64,000 nucleotides of DNA, from the NCBI GenBank assembly GCA_020633295.1, contig JACKDW010000010.1, forward strand, positions 1 to 64,000, given 5' to 3'. This document shows positions 1 through 9,964 of the stretch, piece after piece. Every line of letters starts with the position of its first letter. Within the stretch, counting starts at the first letter, position 1. The notes beneath the pieces were generated by a model that was given only the letters and a program-made list of their open reading frames with translations, had not been told where the DNA came from and did no database searches. The DNA comes from Myxococcales bacterium. Its GTDB lineage: Bacteria; Myxococcota_A; Polyangia; Nannocystales; Nannocystaceae. The translations under genes and the position numbers were made by a program.

Positions 1-1
1 G

Positions 2-2311
2 GCGCGCTACGGCCTCGAGGTCACGGAGACGTCGCGTGACGTCTCGTTCTGCGGGCACGTCGTCGCGCAGTCGCGCGCGCTCGTCGTCGAGGACACGCTG
101 GCGGACGAGCGCTTCGCGGACAACCCCCTCGTCGTCGGCGGGCCGCGCGTGCGCTTCTACGCCGGCTTCCCGCTGCGGACGCCGGAGGGCCACGTGCTCG
201 GCACGCTCTGCGTGCTCGATCGAGCGCGCCGCGTGGTCACGGACGAGCAGCGGCGGATGCTCGACATCCTCGCGGGGCAGGTCGTCGACGCGCTCGAGCT
301 CCGGCGCAAGCTGATCGCGCTGGCGGCGAGCGAGCGCGCGCGCGCGGACGACCAGCGCACGCTCGCGCGCTCCAACCAGCTGCTCGACGCGATGATGACG
401 GCGCAGCAGGCCTACCTGCTCGGTGAGTCGGTGCAGGACGTGTTCTCGATGCTGCTCGAGCACGTCCTCCGGATCACGGAGAGCGAGTTCGGCTTCATGG
501 GGGAGGTGCTGCGCGGGGACGACGGCTTGCCCTACCTCAAGAACCACGCGATCTCGAACATCGCCTGGAGCGCCGCGACGCGAAAATTCTTCGACGACAA
601 CGTCCGCAGCGGGCTCGAGTTTCACAACCTCGAGACGCTGTTCGGCGCGGTCCTCAAGAGCGGCGCGCCCGTGCTGACCAACGATCCCAGCCGCGACTCG
701 CGGCGGGGCGGGCTCCCGCCCGGGCACCCGCCGCTGCGCGGGTTCCTCGGGCTGCCGGTTCGCCGCGGTGAGCACCTGCTCGGGATGATCGGCGTGGCCA
801 ACCGCCCGCGCGGCTACGACTGGGAGCTCGTCGAGTTCTTGCGCCCGCTGCTCGCCTCGTGCGCGAGCTTGATCTCGGCGCGCCGGGCCGAGGCCGCGCG
901 CGCCGAGGCCCAGGCGCGGCTCGCCGCGTCGCTCGAGGCGCTGCGCCGCAGTCACGACGAGCTCGCGCAGCTCCTCGACCTGCTGAGCGTGGGCACGGTC
1001 ATCCTCGACGCGGAGCGCAGGGTCGCCTACATCAGCGAGATGTGCCGGGCGTGCGCCGGCCTCGACGACTCCGCGCGCGGTCAGAGCTGGCAGCGCGTGC
1101 TCCCCCTCGACGCGCGCGCCGTCGCGGCGCTGGGCCTGTGCATGGAGCTGCCCGAGCCGGAGCGCACGCGCGTGGGCGGGCGGATCACCTCGATCAACGG
1201 CGTGGTGCACGTCGTCGAGATCGACGTCCGCGATGACCCCCGGGATCGACGACGGCGCGTCCTGTTCCTGTACGACGTGAGCGAGCTGCACGAGCTGCTG
1301 CACGAGCTCTCCGGCGGGCGGCACGCCGGGATGATCGGCGAGAGCGAGGTCATGCAGGAGCTCTACCGCTCCATTGACCAGGTCGCGGCGGGCGACTGGA
1401 CCGTGCTGATCCGCGGCGAGACCGGCAGCGGCAAGGAGCTCGTCGCGCGGGCGGTGCACGCGGCGAGCCACCGCCACCGCGGACCCTTCGTCGCGGTCAA
1501 TTGCGCCGGGCTCACCGACACGCTGCTGAGCTCGCAGCTGTTCGGCCACGTCAAGGGCGCCTTCACGGGCGCGACGCGTGATCAGGCGGGGCTGTTCGAG
1601 TCCGCCTCGGGCGGGACGATCTTCCTCGACGAGATCGGCGACATCTCGCTGGCGATGCAGCGCTCGCTGCTGCGCGTGCTCCAGGAGCGGGAGGTCACGC
1701 GTGTCGGCGAGACGAGGGCGCGCGCGGTCGACGTCCGCGTGATCGCGGCGACGCACCGCGATCTCGAGGCGATGACGGCGGACGGCGAGTTTCGCGAGGA
1801 CCTCCTGTACCGGATCCGGATCGCGCGCGTCGACGTCCCGCCGCTGCGTGACCGCCTCGTCGACATCCCGGCGCTCATCGCCGCCTTCCTCGCCGACGAG
1901 CGCGTGCACGGGGGCAAGGCCGTGCGCGGGATCAGCCGCGCGGCGCTCGAGCGGCTGCAGCGGCACGCCTGGCCCGGGAACGTCCGCGAGCTGAAGGGCG
2001 CGATCCAGCACGCCGTGGTCCGCTGCCAGCGCGACGCGATCGACGTTGGCGACCTGCCCCCTGAGCTCGTGTTCGGGGCGTCGCGCGCGTCGCCGCGCGC
2101 GTCATCGGGGCCGGAGCCGCCGATGACCGCGGCGCGGCGCGACGACCCCTCGGGCGCGGCGTCCGAGCCGAATGAGCGCGCGCGTCTGCTCGAGGCGCTG
2201 CGCCGCGCGGGCGGCAACCGCTCGAAGGCGGCGCGCCTGCTGGGGATCGGGCGCGCGACGCTCTACCGCCGAATCAAGCACCTCGGGCTCGACGTCACGT
2301 CGCTCACCTGA
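2..2311 (+). CDS. Sigma-54-dependent Fis-family activator with two GAF domains (5' partial)
   Basis: Bacterial enhancer-binding protein that would remodel sigma-54 RNA polymerase holoenzyme at -24/-12 promoters. The reading frame is open from base 2, so the N-terminus lies outside the window; an internal ATG at 149 falls inside a GAF domain and is not the start. Order of domains, counting from base 2: GAF (about 1-115), second GAF (125-290), PAS-like segment (310-430), AAA+ core (445-670) and Fis-type helix-turn-helix (725-768). Visible motifs are Walker A GETGSGKE, the sigma-54 contact loop GAFTGA near residue 519, Walker B FLDEIGD near 542, and a C-terminal helix RSKAARLLGIGRATLYRR. There is no receiver domain, so input is probably a ligand or partner sensed by the GAF/PAS region. 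Target genes cannot be inferred. Confidence 0.93.
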   Translation, partial: ARYGLEVTETSRDVSFCGHVVAQSRALVVEDTLADERFADNPLVVGGPRVRFYAGFPLRTPEGHVLGTLCVLDRARRVVTDEQRRMLDILAGQVVDALELRRKLIALAASERARADDQRTLARSNQLLDAMMTAQQAYLLGESVQDVFSMLLEHVLRITESEFGFMGEVLRGDDGLPYLKNHAISNIAWSAATRKFFDDNVRSGLEFHNLETLFGAVLKSGAPVLTNDPSRDSRRGGLPPGHPPLRGFLGLPVRRGEHLLGMIGVANRPRGYDWELVEFLRPLLASCASLISARRAEAARAEAQARLAASLEALRRSHDELAQLLDLLSVGTVILDAERRVAYISEMCRACAGLDDSARGQSWQRVLPLDARAVAALGLCMELPEPERTRVGGRITSINGVVHVVEIDVRDDPRDRRRRVLFLYDVSELHELLHELSGGRHAGMIGESEVMQELYRSIDQVAAGDWTVLIRGETGSGKELVARAVHAASHRHRGPFVAVNCAGLTDTLLSSQLFGHVKGAFTGATRDQAGLFESASGGTIFLDEIGDISLAMQRSLLRVLQEREVTRVGETRARAVDVRVIAATHRDLEAMTADGEFREDLLYRIRIARVDVPPLRDRLVDIPALIAAFLADERVHGGKAVRGISRAALERLQRHAWPGNVRELKGAIQHAVVRCQRDAIDVGDLPPELVFGASRASPRASSGPEPPMTAARRDDPSGAASEPNERARLLEALRRAGGNRSKAARLLGIGRATLYRRIKHLGLDVTSLT

Positions 2312-2712
2312 GCGGCGCGACGTCGCCGTATCGGCGCGCTCACGGCTCGCGGCTCGCTCGACGCGTGGCCGCTTGGGTGACGCCTGTCGCACGGCGCGGT
2401 ACACCGGCGCCCGACCGCGTCGTGCGTCGACGCGGAGAGATTCGCCACGGGCCGCCTGGCGCCCGCACGCGCGGCGCGAGGCGAGGCGCGGCGCCTCGGG
2501 TCGCCCCAGCTCGCCGCGCGCGTCCAGGCGCGTCGTGGCGGTCGTGAGCGCGTCGGCGCGACGTCGTGGAGATCCACCACGGCCGCGCGGCGTCGCGGGC
2601 CGCTTGTCGCGTGGCCGCGCGCTACGTCGCCGCGAGCCGTGGAGGTGGAACGCGCCGTCTCGTCGCCGCGAGACACATGTGTTTCGCCTCGAGGGGGCGC
2701 GCGCGGCCGCGA

Positions 2713-2781
2713 GAGACAGGGTTGTCTCGCGCGAGACGGGCGCGCTGTCTCGCGATTATGACATGTCTAATGGAACATGTT
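2713..2781. promoter_or_regulatory. Cluster of inverted repeats and ACATGT palindromes
   Basis: Seen directly: GAGACA (2713-2718) N4 TGTCTC (2723-2728); CGCGAGAC (2730-2737) N9 GTCTCGCG (2747-2754); GACATGTC (2760-2767); AACATGTT (2774-2781). The AT-rich stretch ACATGTCTAATGGAAC (2761-2776) matches 14 of 16 bases at 23641-23656, which lies just upstream of a -10 box. On the minus strand the order is GTTC..AGACATGT then CATAAT. This suggests a regulated minus-strand promoter or operator, but no gene is attached downstream on either side. Confidence 0.4.
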
Positions 2782-2947
2782 GAAACTCGACGGGAATCCC
2801 GGGCGGCGCGCCGCGTGCTTTATCAGGAGACGCGAGGCCGCGACGGTGAGTGGCGACGAGCCGGCGGTCTTCGCGAGACGAGCAGAGCGAGCCCACAGCG
2901 TGTGTTGTTCCACCCTCCAACCACCAACCATCACAACGTGGGCGGTC

Positions 2948-2984
2948 ACCCCGCCTGCGCGGCTGGACGCCGCGCAGGCGGGGT
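2948..2984. terminator. Perfect 16-bp stem hairpin, terminator-like
   Basis: Arms 2948-2963 and 2969-2984 are fully complementary around a TGGAC loop. No T-tract follows on either strand, so Rho-independent termination is only a guess. It could also be a structured RNA element or a protein-binding palindrome. It sits 640 bp past the upstream gene and 390 bp before the next, so it belongs clearly to neither. Confidence 0.35.
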
Positions 2985-3371
2985 AACCCGATTGCTCGGC
3001 CGGTCGCGTCGCGCGGCGGGTCGCCGCGACCGATCAGGCGTCGCGGGCCTCCGGTAGCCGAGCGCCGGAGATGACGCGTTCGATCGGCTGACCAGCCTCG
3101 AGCGAATCCCCGAGACGTCGCGCGAGCCGGCGAGCGCGACTCCGAGCGCGACGGGCAGCCAATGATGTCGGCGTCGTGTCGCGGAGCTTCGCGACGGAGT
3201 GTGACGCGCGCGGCGCCGGGTCCGAGCTCGTGCGCGGTGGCGGGAGCGCGCGCGCGCGCGGCCGCGTGGTTCGAGGACCTGGCCTGAGCGGCGACGCTCC
3301 GATCGGCGCTCGAGCGAGAAGTTCCGCCCGAAGTCGGGCGCGCGTGCCACCTTGCAGGCGACGGGGGCGCG

Positions 3372-4067
3372 ATGCAGCGACGATCAACTCTCCAACTCCT
3401 CGTGGTGCTCAGCGTCGCTCCGGGTTGCGGTGACGACGACGCGAGCTCGGACAGCGACGCGGGCGCGAGCGTGACCGCGAGCTCGGAGACCGGGACGACG
3501 GGCGGAGAGAGCACGGAGGGCGGCCTCAGCACGAGCGACGCCACGAGCGCCGGGACGACGGAGGGCGCGACGACGAACGAAACGAGCACGGGCGAGGCGA
3601 CGACGGGCGAGGCGACGACGGCGACGACGGACGCGGCGACGACGGACGCGACGACGGGCGAGGCGACGACGGGCGAGGCGACGACGGGCGGGCTCGACGA
3701 GCTCGCGGTCGGGGTCGTGAACGCCACGTGCGGCCCGGACGATTGGCCGCTGCTCGCGTTCAACCTCGGGCTCGAGACCGAGGCGTGCGGGCAGGGCGGG
3801 ATCGGCCGCCTGCAGATCCGGCTCGGCGCGTACAACTGGGACCCGCTCGCGCCCGGCGAGTACGCGCTCATCCCGGAGTACGACTGGGTTGTGTATGAGC
3901 CCGAGGAAGACGTGTGGTACGAGACGAACGTGGGCGTCGTCATCATCGAGAGCTGGGACGGCGACGGCGTCACCGGCTCGTACGCGCTCGAGTTCGAGGG
4001 CCTGCCGCCGGTCGTCGGCGGGTTCACCCAGATACCGTACTGCATGGACGAGCCGGGCTGTCTCTGA
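3372..4067 (+). CDS. Hypothetical lipoprotein with Thr/Glu/Gly-rich linker
   Basis: 231 residues. The N-terminus is a short basic and hydrophobic signal ending in VAPGC, an imperfect lipobox, so the mature protein probably starts at Cys19 and is anchored to a membrane. Residues 20-120 are a low-complexity linker of Thr, Glu, Gly, Ser and Ala, partly encoded by GGCGAGGCGACGACG-type repeats. The remaining 110 residues form a compact domain rich in Trp, Tyr and Asp with three cysteines, which I do not recognise. ATG at 3372 is the only start that gives the signal peptide. It leads a run of three co-oriented lipoprotein genes, each separated by 70-180 bp, so they may be independent units. Confidence 0.8.
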   Translation: MQRRSTLQLLVVLSVAPGCGDDDASSDSDAGASVTASSETGTTGGESTEGGLSTSDATSAGTTEGATTNETSTGEATTGEATTATTDAATTDATTGEATTGEATTGGLDELAVGVVNATCGPDDWPLLAFNLGLETEACGQGGIGRLQIRLGAYNWDPLAPGEYALIPEYDWVVYEPEEDVWYETNVGVVIIESWDGDGVTGSYALEFEGLPPVVGGFTQIPYCMDEPGCL

Positions 4068-4142
4068 GCGCAGGTTCGATCCGCCTGTAGCGAGCCGGCG
4101 GACGTCGCGGCCGACGTCCGACGCGTGCTACGATCGAGGCGA

Positions 4143-4838
4143 ATGACGATCCTGCGCACGCACGTCCAGGCGCTGACGCTGACGCTGACGCTGGTGGGCG
4201 GTTGCGGGGAGGACGAAGCGCGCTCGGACTCGGAGTCCACCTCGGCGTCGGCGACGGGAGCCACCGACGGTAGCGCCGACACGGGGACGAGCCACGCGCA
4301 GCTGCAGCTCGAGGCCGAGTTCTGGCAGCAAGTCGCGATATGCGGCGAGGCGGCCGAGGCTTATTCGACCGCGATCGAGGCGTCAGAGAACTCGGACCTG
4401 ACGGTCGTCGCCCACATCGTCGGGGTGGCGCCCGGCAACGTGGTGCAGGGCGACGCTCCCGAGGACTTCTACGCCGAGGTCAACCTGCAGCTGCGCGTCG
4501 ACGTGCATCTGCGCGGAGGCGACGTCGGAGCGCTCGAGGTCAGCGCGATCGCCGGGCACGCGACCGCGACGACCTACGACGCGATCCTCGAGTCGATGGC
4601 GCGGCGAATTCCGGCTGGCCCCGTCGTGCTGCTCCTCGACGAGCGCGCCGACTTCCCGGGCGTGTACATCACCACAGGGGGCGACCTGGGCCTGTGGACG
4701 CGCACCCTTCGCGGCCCCGTCGACAACCCCATCGCCGCCGACGCGTGCCTCGGCCACTACGGCGACGAGGTGCACGCGTCGTTCTTCGGCGGCGTCCTCG
4801 CCGAGCTGGACGAGCTGATCGGACTCCTGGCCAGCTGA
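4143..4838 (+). CDS. Hypothetical lipoprotein
   Basis: 231 residues from ATG 4143. An in-frame upstream start at 4125 is less likely because a -10-like TACGAT (4129-4134) ends 8 nt before 4143. The signal peptide is basic, then LTLTLTLVGGC (lipobox VGGC). A short Ser/Thr/Asp linker follows, then about 180 residues of an unrecognised alpha/beta-looking domain containing VAHIVGVAPGNVVQGD and a C-terminal helix. Cysteines are few. Function unknown; the protein is likely membrane-anchored and faces the periplasm or cell surface. Confidence 0.8.
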   Translation: MTILRTHVQALTLTLTLVGGCGEDEARSDSESTSASATGATDGSADTGTSHAQLQLEAEFWQQVAICGEAAEAYSTAIEASENSDLTVVAHIVGVAPGNVVQGDAPEDFYAEVNLQLRVDVHLRGGDVGALEVSAIAGHATATTYDAILESMARRIPAGPVVLLLDERADFPGVYITTGGDLGLWTRTLRGPVDNPIAADACLGHYGDEVHASFFGGVLAELDELIGLLAS

Positions 4839-4982
4839 GCGTCGACGTGTCGCCGACGCGCGGGTAGGCGGTACGCGCTAGAGCGGCGCAGGCCTCGCGT
4901 GTCGTGCGAGCGAGGGAGCGTCGGCGCGGAACTGAGCGGCGTCACCAGGGTCCCGTCGCGCTGGCCGCTAGAACCGATGGTG

Positions 4983-4988
4983 TACAAT
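4983..4988 (+). promoter_or_regulatory. -10-like TACAAT upstream of the lipoprotein gene at 5020
   Basis: TACAAT ends 31 nt before the ATG in a local AT-rich patch (GTGTACAATTCTC). No clear -35 is visible. Confidence 0.35.
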
Positions 4989-5019
4989 TCTCGAGGTCGT
5001 CGCGGGGCGTCCGCGCGCT

Positions 5020-5937
<918 letters not shown>

Positions 5938-5958
5938 TCGACCCAGCGCGTCACAGCT

Positions 5959-6339
5959 TCAATCCGATCCGCACTCTTCAGCAAGGTCGCAATTAAAAAT
6001 AGGTGTACCGTCGATCAATAGTCCACAGTGTGCATAAGCTTCACACGTTTCGCAGTATTTTCGGTCGCCAATTCGGCATTCGGGGTTTGTGATACATGAT
6101 CCCCACGCGTAGCCGCCCCCCTCTGCTGCTGGAATACAATACTGGGCAGCGTGCATTTCATCACAAGCGTTGACGGCTTCAAACTCATCGCACTCCGTAC
6201 CCTCGAGGTCCGTCTTGGTGCCCGTCGGGGGAGGATCGTCTGACCAGATATAAGGCCGTGGCGACTCTCCACACGAAGACAGCGCGCCGAGAACAGCGAG
6301 CGATAAAACTGTGCGTAGCGCGAGCGTCGAACGAAGCAC
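5959..6339 (-). CDS. Small Cys-rich lipoprotein of lower GC content
   Basis: 126 residues from GTG 6339; an ATG at 6426 is also in frame but would put 29 charged residues before the signal peptide. The signal ends LGALSSC (lipobox). The mature part has about ten cysteines, including CDEF..ACDEMHAAQYC, CITNPEC and CETCEAYAHC, suggesting a small disulphide-stabilised domain. The gene is much richer in A/T than its neighbours (AAT, ATA and TTT codons), which suggests recent acquisition. It lies convergent to the upstream lipoprotein and 530 bp from the transposon. Function unknown. Confidence 0.75.
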   Translation of the reverse strand: MLRSTLALRTVLSLAVLGALSSCGESPRPYIWSDDPPPTGTKTDLEGTECDEFEAVNACDEMHAAQYCIPAAEGGGYAWGSCITNPECRIGDRKYCETCEAYAHCGLLIDGTPIFNCDLAEECGSD

Positions 6340-6872
6340 GCTGTCAACGTCGACGAGGTGTCCGTGACGCGCACGAGGCCATGCGCGATGGCCTGAGACT
6401 GGGGACGATTCATGAAACAAGCCCATGAGACCTCAATGGCAGAACAGACTTTACGATTTGAGCAGTAAAGAGTCCATCTCGCGGATGTCGATCTCGGAGT
6501 GTTGCGGCGTCGACAGTGAGGTGCCCTGACACGCTCGCAGCGCTCTGGTCTCGCCAGCCCAGACGACCCGCCCACCCATGCGTCGGAGTCTGGAGCGTCG
6601 TGCCGGGAACGCGCTCCCTGGCGCATGCTCCCTGGCGCACACCCGTCTACGCTCACCACGCGAGGACGTCGTCCGCCTGGCTCGCGGATCTACGGGCCGC
6701 GACTACCTCGCCCTCGAGCGCGCTCGGGCGGCTGCGCGCGGTCGCTCGGTCGCGCACCGACGCTGCGTCTCGGCGAGCGCTCTGTTCTGGCCGGGCGGTT
6801 TCGCGCGCGCCCGACGACGACTCCAGGTTTCATGGACGCATCGCTGAGCAGGCGGCGCGTACTGATACTCTT
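6340..6872. other. Intergenic stretch between the small lipoprotein gene and the transposon
   Basis: Open frames are present on both strands but none has a signal, a known motif or a credible start. The first 150 bp keep the lower GC of the adjacent lipoprotein gene and probably hold its promoter. Confidence 0.4.
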
Positions 6873-6898
6873 TGTTAATAGACACGCCTGAAAACCCA
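6873..6898 (+). repeat. Transposon left terminal inverted repeat
   Basis: TGTTA then a 5-base variable segment then CACGCCTGA, matching the inverted right end. An inner inverted copy (GGCGTGATT) follows at about 6903-6912. Confidence 0.8.
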
Positions 6899-7168
6899 GC
6901 AGCGGCGTGATTTGAACGCGCTCGATGATCCCGGAGTACGAGAAATCGGTGGGCCCAGGATCACGGAGCGAGCTCAACGAGCGAGGAGAAGCGTTCTCAA
7001 TCTTGCCTGGGCGCAGCTGGAGCAGTACAGGAAGCAGGCCGGACCCAGAACCACGGAAGGTGACGAGGTGGTGTTGCAGCACCTACCTCGTCGGGTCCAG
7101 CGGACAGATCAACAGGACGCCAGACCACACATCGTTTCGTCCAGATCGAGCAAGACGTCAAGTCCTGG

Positions 7169-7720
7169 ATGGAGCGCCTCCCCGGAGTAGGAGAAGCGCG
7201 CCCGAGCCGGTGCCCGCCGTGTGGTGTACCCGGCGTCGGACTCGACGGGCGCGTCAATCTGCACGGGCACGGCCTGCGTGAGCGCACGATCTCGGGACCG
7301 CCCCAGCTCGGCGCGGCGCCCGAGACGGTCGGGCTCATCCTCCGTCGCTACGAGTGCCAACGCTGCGACGCCGTGCTGGTCGTGGGACCACGGGGAATCG
7401 TGCCCGGCTACCTGTACTCCGCGATGGCGATTGGGCTCGCGCTGCTGCTGTGGGGCGTGCTGCGGCAGCGCGACGAGGACGTCCAGCGCGCGATCAGCAT
7501 CAACCGACTCCGCGGCGCGAGTCGACCCGAGCGATGGCAAACCGTCAGGCGATGGGCGAAGGCAGCGTCGGCGGGCGAGGTCTGGTCGTCCATACAGGTC
7601 ACGCTCCAGGGCACACGGCGCGAGCTCGCCGAGCGCGTCTCAAGGATCCTGTGCGCGCGGGCAGGCCCGGCCCCCACAGACGCCGAGCGGATCTGGAGCG
7701 CGAGCGGCCATGCTCGCTGA
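7169..7720 (+). CDS. Transposon-associated zinc-ribbon protein (DUF6431-like)
   Basis: 183 residues from ATG 7169. Two CxxC knuckles (Cys15/Cys18 and Cys63/Cys66) with LHGHGLRER between them look like the zinc ribbon of small proteins encoded before DDE transposases, which I recall as DUF6431. The remaining part is helical. Its last 11 nt overlap the transposase start. The frame upstream of the ATG reads FVQIEQDVKSW, which looks like the expected family N-terminus, but it reaches a stop at 7061 without a start codon. The true start may therefore have been lost by a small indel near 7131. Likely DNA-binding, possibly regulating or assisting transposition. Confidence 0.7.
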   Translation: MERLPGVGEARPSRCPPCGVPGVGLDGRVNLHGHGLRERTISGPPQLGAAPETVGLILRRYECQRCDAVLVVGPRGIVPGYLYSAMAIGLALLLWGVLRQRDEDVQRAISINRLRGASRPERWQTVRRWAKAASAGEVWSSIQVTLQGTRRELAERVSRILCARAGPAPTDAERIWSASGHAR

Positions 7721-9143
7721 TCTGGATCACGACGTGATCAACCGCGAAGGAGTCTCCCACCAGTCACGATCCCTCCCTCAAAATCGAGCGCTCCGGCGCA
7801 ATGCCGGCATGCTTCAAAGGCTCAAACCCAAGGACCACGCCGAGGCCGTGGCGCTGCACCGCGCCCAGGTCATCGGTCCGGTCTTGTCTCGACACCTCCC
7901 GCGGGGGCTGCTGGCGGACGAGCTGCGGCGCCTGAGCGCGCAGCGCTTCTCGCCTCCAGGGCAGCACAGGACGCGGAGCTACTCGATCGGCACGCTCAAG
8001 CGCTGGATCCGGGCCTATCGCAAAGGCGGGCTCGAGGGGCTGCGTCCGCAGTCGCGCCGACGCGGCCACGCGCTCGCGCTCGACGAGGAGATGCGGTCCT
8101 TGCTCGTCGAGATCCGGCGGGCGCACCCGGGCGCGTCGGTGCCGCTGATCCTGCGTACGCTCGCCTCGGAGGGGCACCTGCGTGAGGGCGACGTCCAGGC
8201 GTCAGCCGTCCGGCGGCTGCTCGCCGAGCACGGCCTCGATCGGCGCACGCTCGCGCGCACCGGCAACCGCGAGCGCCGTCGCTGGGTGGCCGATCGACCT
8301 GGTCGAGTGTGGCACGCTGACGTCTGTCACGGAACCGCGCGCGTGCACGGGAAGACGACGAAGCCGCTGCGGGTCCACGGGATCCTCGACGACGCCTCAC
8401 GCTTCCTGCCGGCGCTCGAAGCCCGGTCGAGCGAGCGCGAGGTCGACATGATCGAGCTGCTGCTCCGCGCGCTGCGGGAGCACGGGATGCCGGACTCGCT
8501 GTACCTCGACAACGGCTCAACCTACGTCGGCGAGTCGCTCGCGCTGATCTGCGCGCGGCTCGAGATTGCGGTCGTGCACGCGCGGCCCTACGACCCGCAG
8601 GCGCGCGGGAAGATGGAGCGCTTCTGGAGGACGCTACGCGCGGGCTGTCTCGACTACCTCAGCCCGACGCACTCGCACCACGACGTGCAGGTGCGGCTCA
8701 TCGCGTTCCTCGAGAAGCACTACCACGACGCCCCGCACGCGGGGCTGATGGGCAAGAGCCCGCGCTCGGTCTGGCGCGCGCGCCAGCTCCGGCCCGTGTC
8801 GGAGGAGCAGCTGCGCGTCGCGCTGACGCTGCGCGCGAACCGGCGCGTGCGCGGAGACGGCACGGTCTCCGTCGGCGGCGCGGAGTGGGAGGCCGAGCAC
8901 GGCTTCCTCGCAGGGCACACCGTCGTCGTCGCGCGCACCCTCGCCGCGCCCCAGGACGCGCCCTGGATCGAGCACGAGGGCAAGCGCCTCGCGCTGCGCC
9001 GCGTCGACCCGCGCCGCAACGGGCACGGTGAGCGCCGCGTCAAGCGGGCCAAGAAGGGCATCGACGCCATCCACTTCGACCCCCCGAGCGCGCTCCTGGA
9101 GGCGCTCGTCGGCCGCGCGCCCCGGAAGGGAGGTGCGCGATGA
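7710..9143 (+). CDS. DDE transposase (Mu/Tn7 TnsB/IS481-type integrase core)
   Basis: 477 residues. It cuts and joins transposon ends. N-terminal helix-turn-helix regions (about residues 55-165) include SYSIGTLKRWIRAYRKGGLE. The RNase H-like core (195-330) has catalytic residues D204 (WHADVCH), D267 (YLDNGS) and E303 (ARGKMERFW), with 35 residues between the second and third, i.e. DD(35)E. A C-terminal beta-barrel-like segment with basic KRAKKG follows. ATG 7710 overlaps the preceding stop, indicating translational coupling. A longer frame from 7221 is a shadow of the zinc-ribbon gene. The catalytic set is intact, so it may be active. Confidence 0.92.
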   Translation: MLADLDHDVINREGVSHQSRSLPQNRALRRNAGMLQRLKPKDHAEAVALHRAQVIGPVLSRHLPRGLLADELRRLSAQRFSPPGQHRTRSYSIGTLKRWIRAYRKGGLEGLRPQSRRRGHALALDEEMRSLLVEIRRAHPGASVPLILRTLASEGHLREGDVQASAVRRLLAEHGLDRRTLARTGNRERRRWVADRPGRVWHADVCHGTARVHGKTTKPLRVHGILDDASRFLPALEARSSEREVDMIELLLRALREHGMPDSLYLDNGSTYVGESLALICARLEIAVVHARPYDPQARGKMERFWRTLRAGCLDYLSPTHSHHDVQVRLIAFLEKHYHDAPHAGLMGKSPRSVWRARQLRPVSEEQLRVALTLRANRRVRGDGTVSVGGAEWEAEHGFLAGHTVVVARTLAAPQDAPWIEHEGKRLALRRVDPRRNGHGERRVKRAKKGIDAIHFDPPSALLEALVGRAPRKGGAR

Positions 9144-9964
9144 GACAGCCCCGCTGGATCGCAACCTTCGGCCTCTCCGAGGCGCCATTCTCCAAGGACA
9201 TCGCCGATGACGACCTCTGGATGCCCTCATCCCGCCTGGCGCTCGTCGACGAGCTGACCGAGGCCATCAAGGACCATCATCACGCGCTGCTCGTCGGCGA
9301 GCCTGGTGGGGGGAAGACCTGCACCCTGCGCGCGCTCCGGCGGCGCCTCCCCGAGGCTGGCTTTCGGCTCACCTACTGCCACAACGCCACCCTCGGCCGC
9401 CGCGACTTCTACCGCCAGCTCTGCGTCGCGCTCGGCCTCTCTCCCAAGGCGACCGCAGCCGCAGTCTTCCACTCGATCAGCACCCACGTCGAGCAGCTCG
9501 GCCGCGAGGCCGTGCATCCGGTCCTCATGCTCGATGAGGCACACCTCCTCCGCCAAGACGTGCTCGACCATCTCCACGTACTCTGCAACTACCAGTGGGA
9601 CCAGAAGCCGCTGCTCTCGCTCATCCTCGTCGGCTTACCGGAACTCTGGGACAGCCTTTCGCTCCGCAAGAACCGCTCCCTGTGGTCCCGCATTCATCAT
9701 CGAGTCGCCATCGGGCCGCCGGGCCTCGGCGACACGAACGAGTACGTCGATTTCCGCCTCAAACGCGCCGGCGCCAAGACTATGCCGTTTACCTCCGACG
9801 CGCTCTCTACGCTCCACGAGGCCACCGCTGGCCAGCTCCGCGATGTCGATCGCGTCGCCACCAAGGCGCTCCGCGCCGCCTCCCGACGCAAGATGAGCAA
9901 GGTCGATGTCGAGCTCCTCGTCCGCGTCCTCGAGGCCGACCAACGCGCGGAGGGTCGCTCGTGA
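9140..9964 (+). CDS. TniB/ExeA-like AAA+ ATPase, transposition partner
   Basis: 274 residues; the start overlaps the transposase stop as ATGA. Walker A GEPGGGKT begins at residue 53 and Walker B ends in LMLDEAHLL (Asp132). A sensor-like segment IHHRVAIGPPGL and a C-terminal helical lid follow. In Tn7 (TnsC), Mu (MuB) and Tn5053 (TniB), such ATPases choose target DNA and activate the DDE transposase. The same role is likely here because of the overlapping gene order. The name ExeA is often given by similarity, but secretion is not implied. Confidence 0.88.
   Translation: MRQPRWIATFGLSEAPFSKDIADDDLWMPSSRLALVDELTEAIKDHHHALLVGEPGGGKTCTLRALRRRLPEAGFRLTYCHNATLGRRDFYRQLCVALGLSPKATAAAVFHSISTHVEQLGREAVHPVLMLDEAHLLRQDVLDHLHVLCNYQWDQKPLLSLILVGLPELWDSLSLRKNRSLWSRIHHRVAIGPPGLGDTNEYVDFRLKRAGAKTMPFTSDALSTLHEATAGQLRDVDRVATKALRAASRRKMSKVDVELLVRVLEADQRAEGRS

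Larger units (their letters stand above)
2312..3371. other. Gene-poor interval of about 1 kb with palindromes and hairpins
   Basis: No open frame here shows a recognisable protein, codon bias and start signal together. It contains the inverted-repeat array at 2713-2781 and the long hairpin at 2948-2984. A minus-strand frame ending near 3034 has a helical-looking C-terminal stretch but no convincing beginning. I see no other feature. Confidence 0.5.

Noticed and set aside
3034..3387. 117-aa minus-strand frame ending in a plausible helix (LARRLGDSLEAGQPIERV)
   Set aside because: The tail looks protein-like, but the first 70 residues are Arg/Ala/Pro noise and it overlaps the start of the lipoprotein gene. 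At most an old fragment.
2756..4282. 508-aa minus-strand open frame
   Set aside because: It is Ser/Val-rich because it lies antisense to the Thr/Asp/Gly linkers of two lipoprotein genes; no motif and no start signal.
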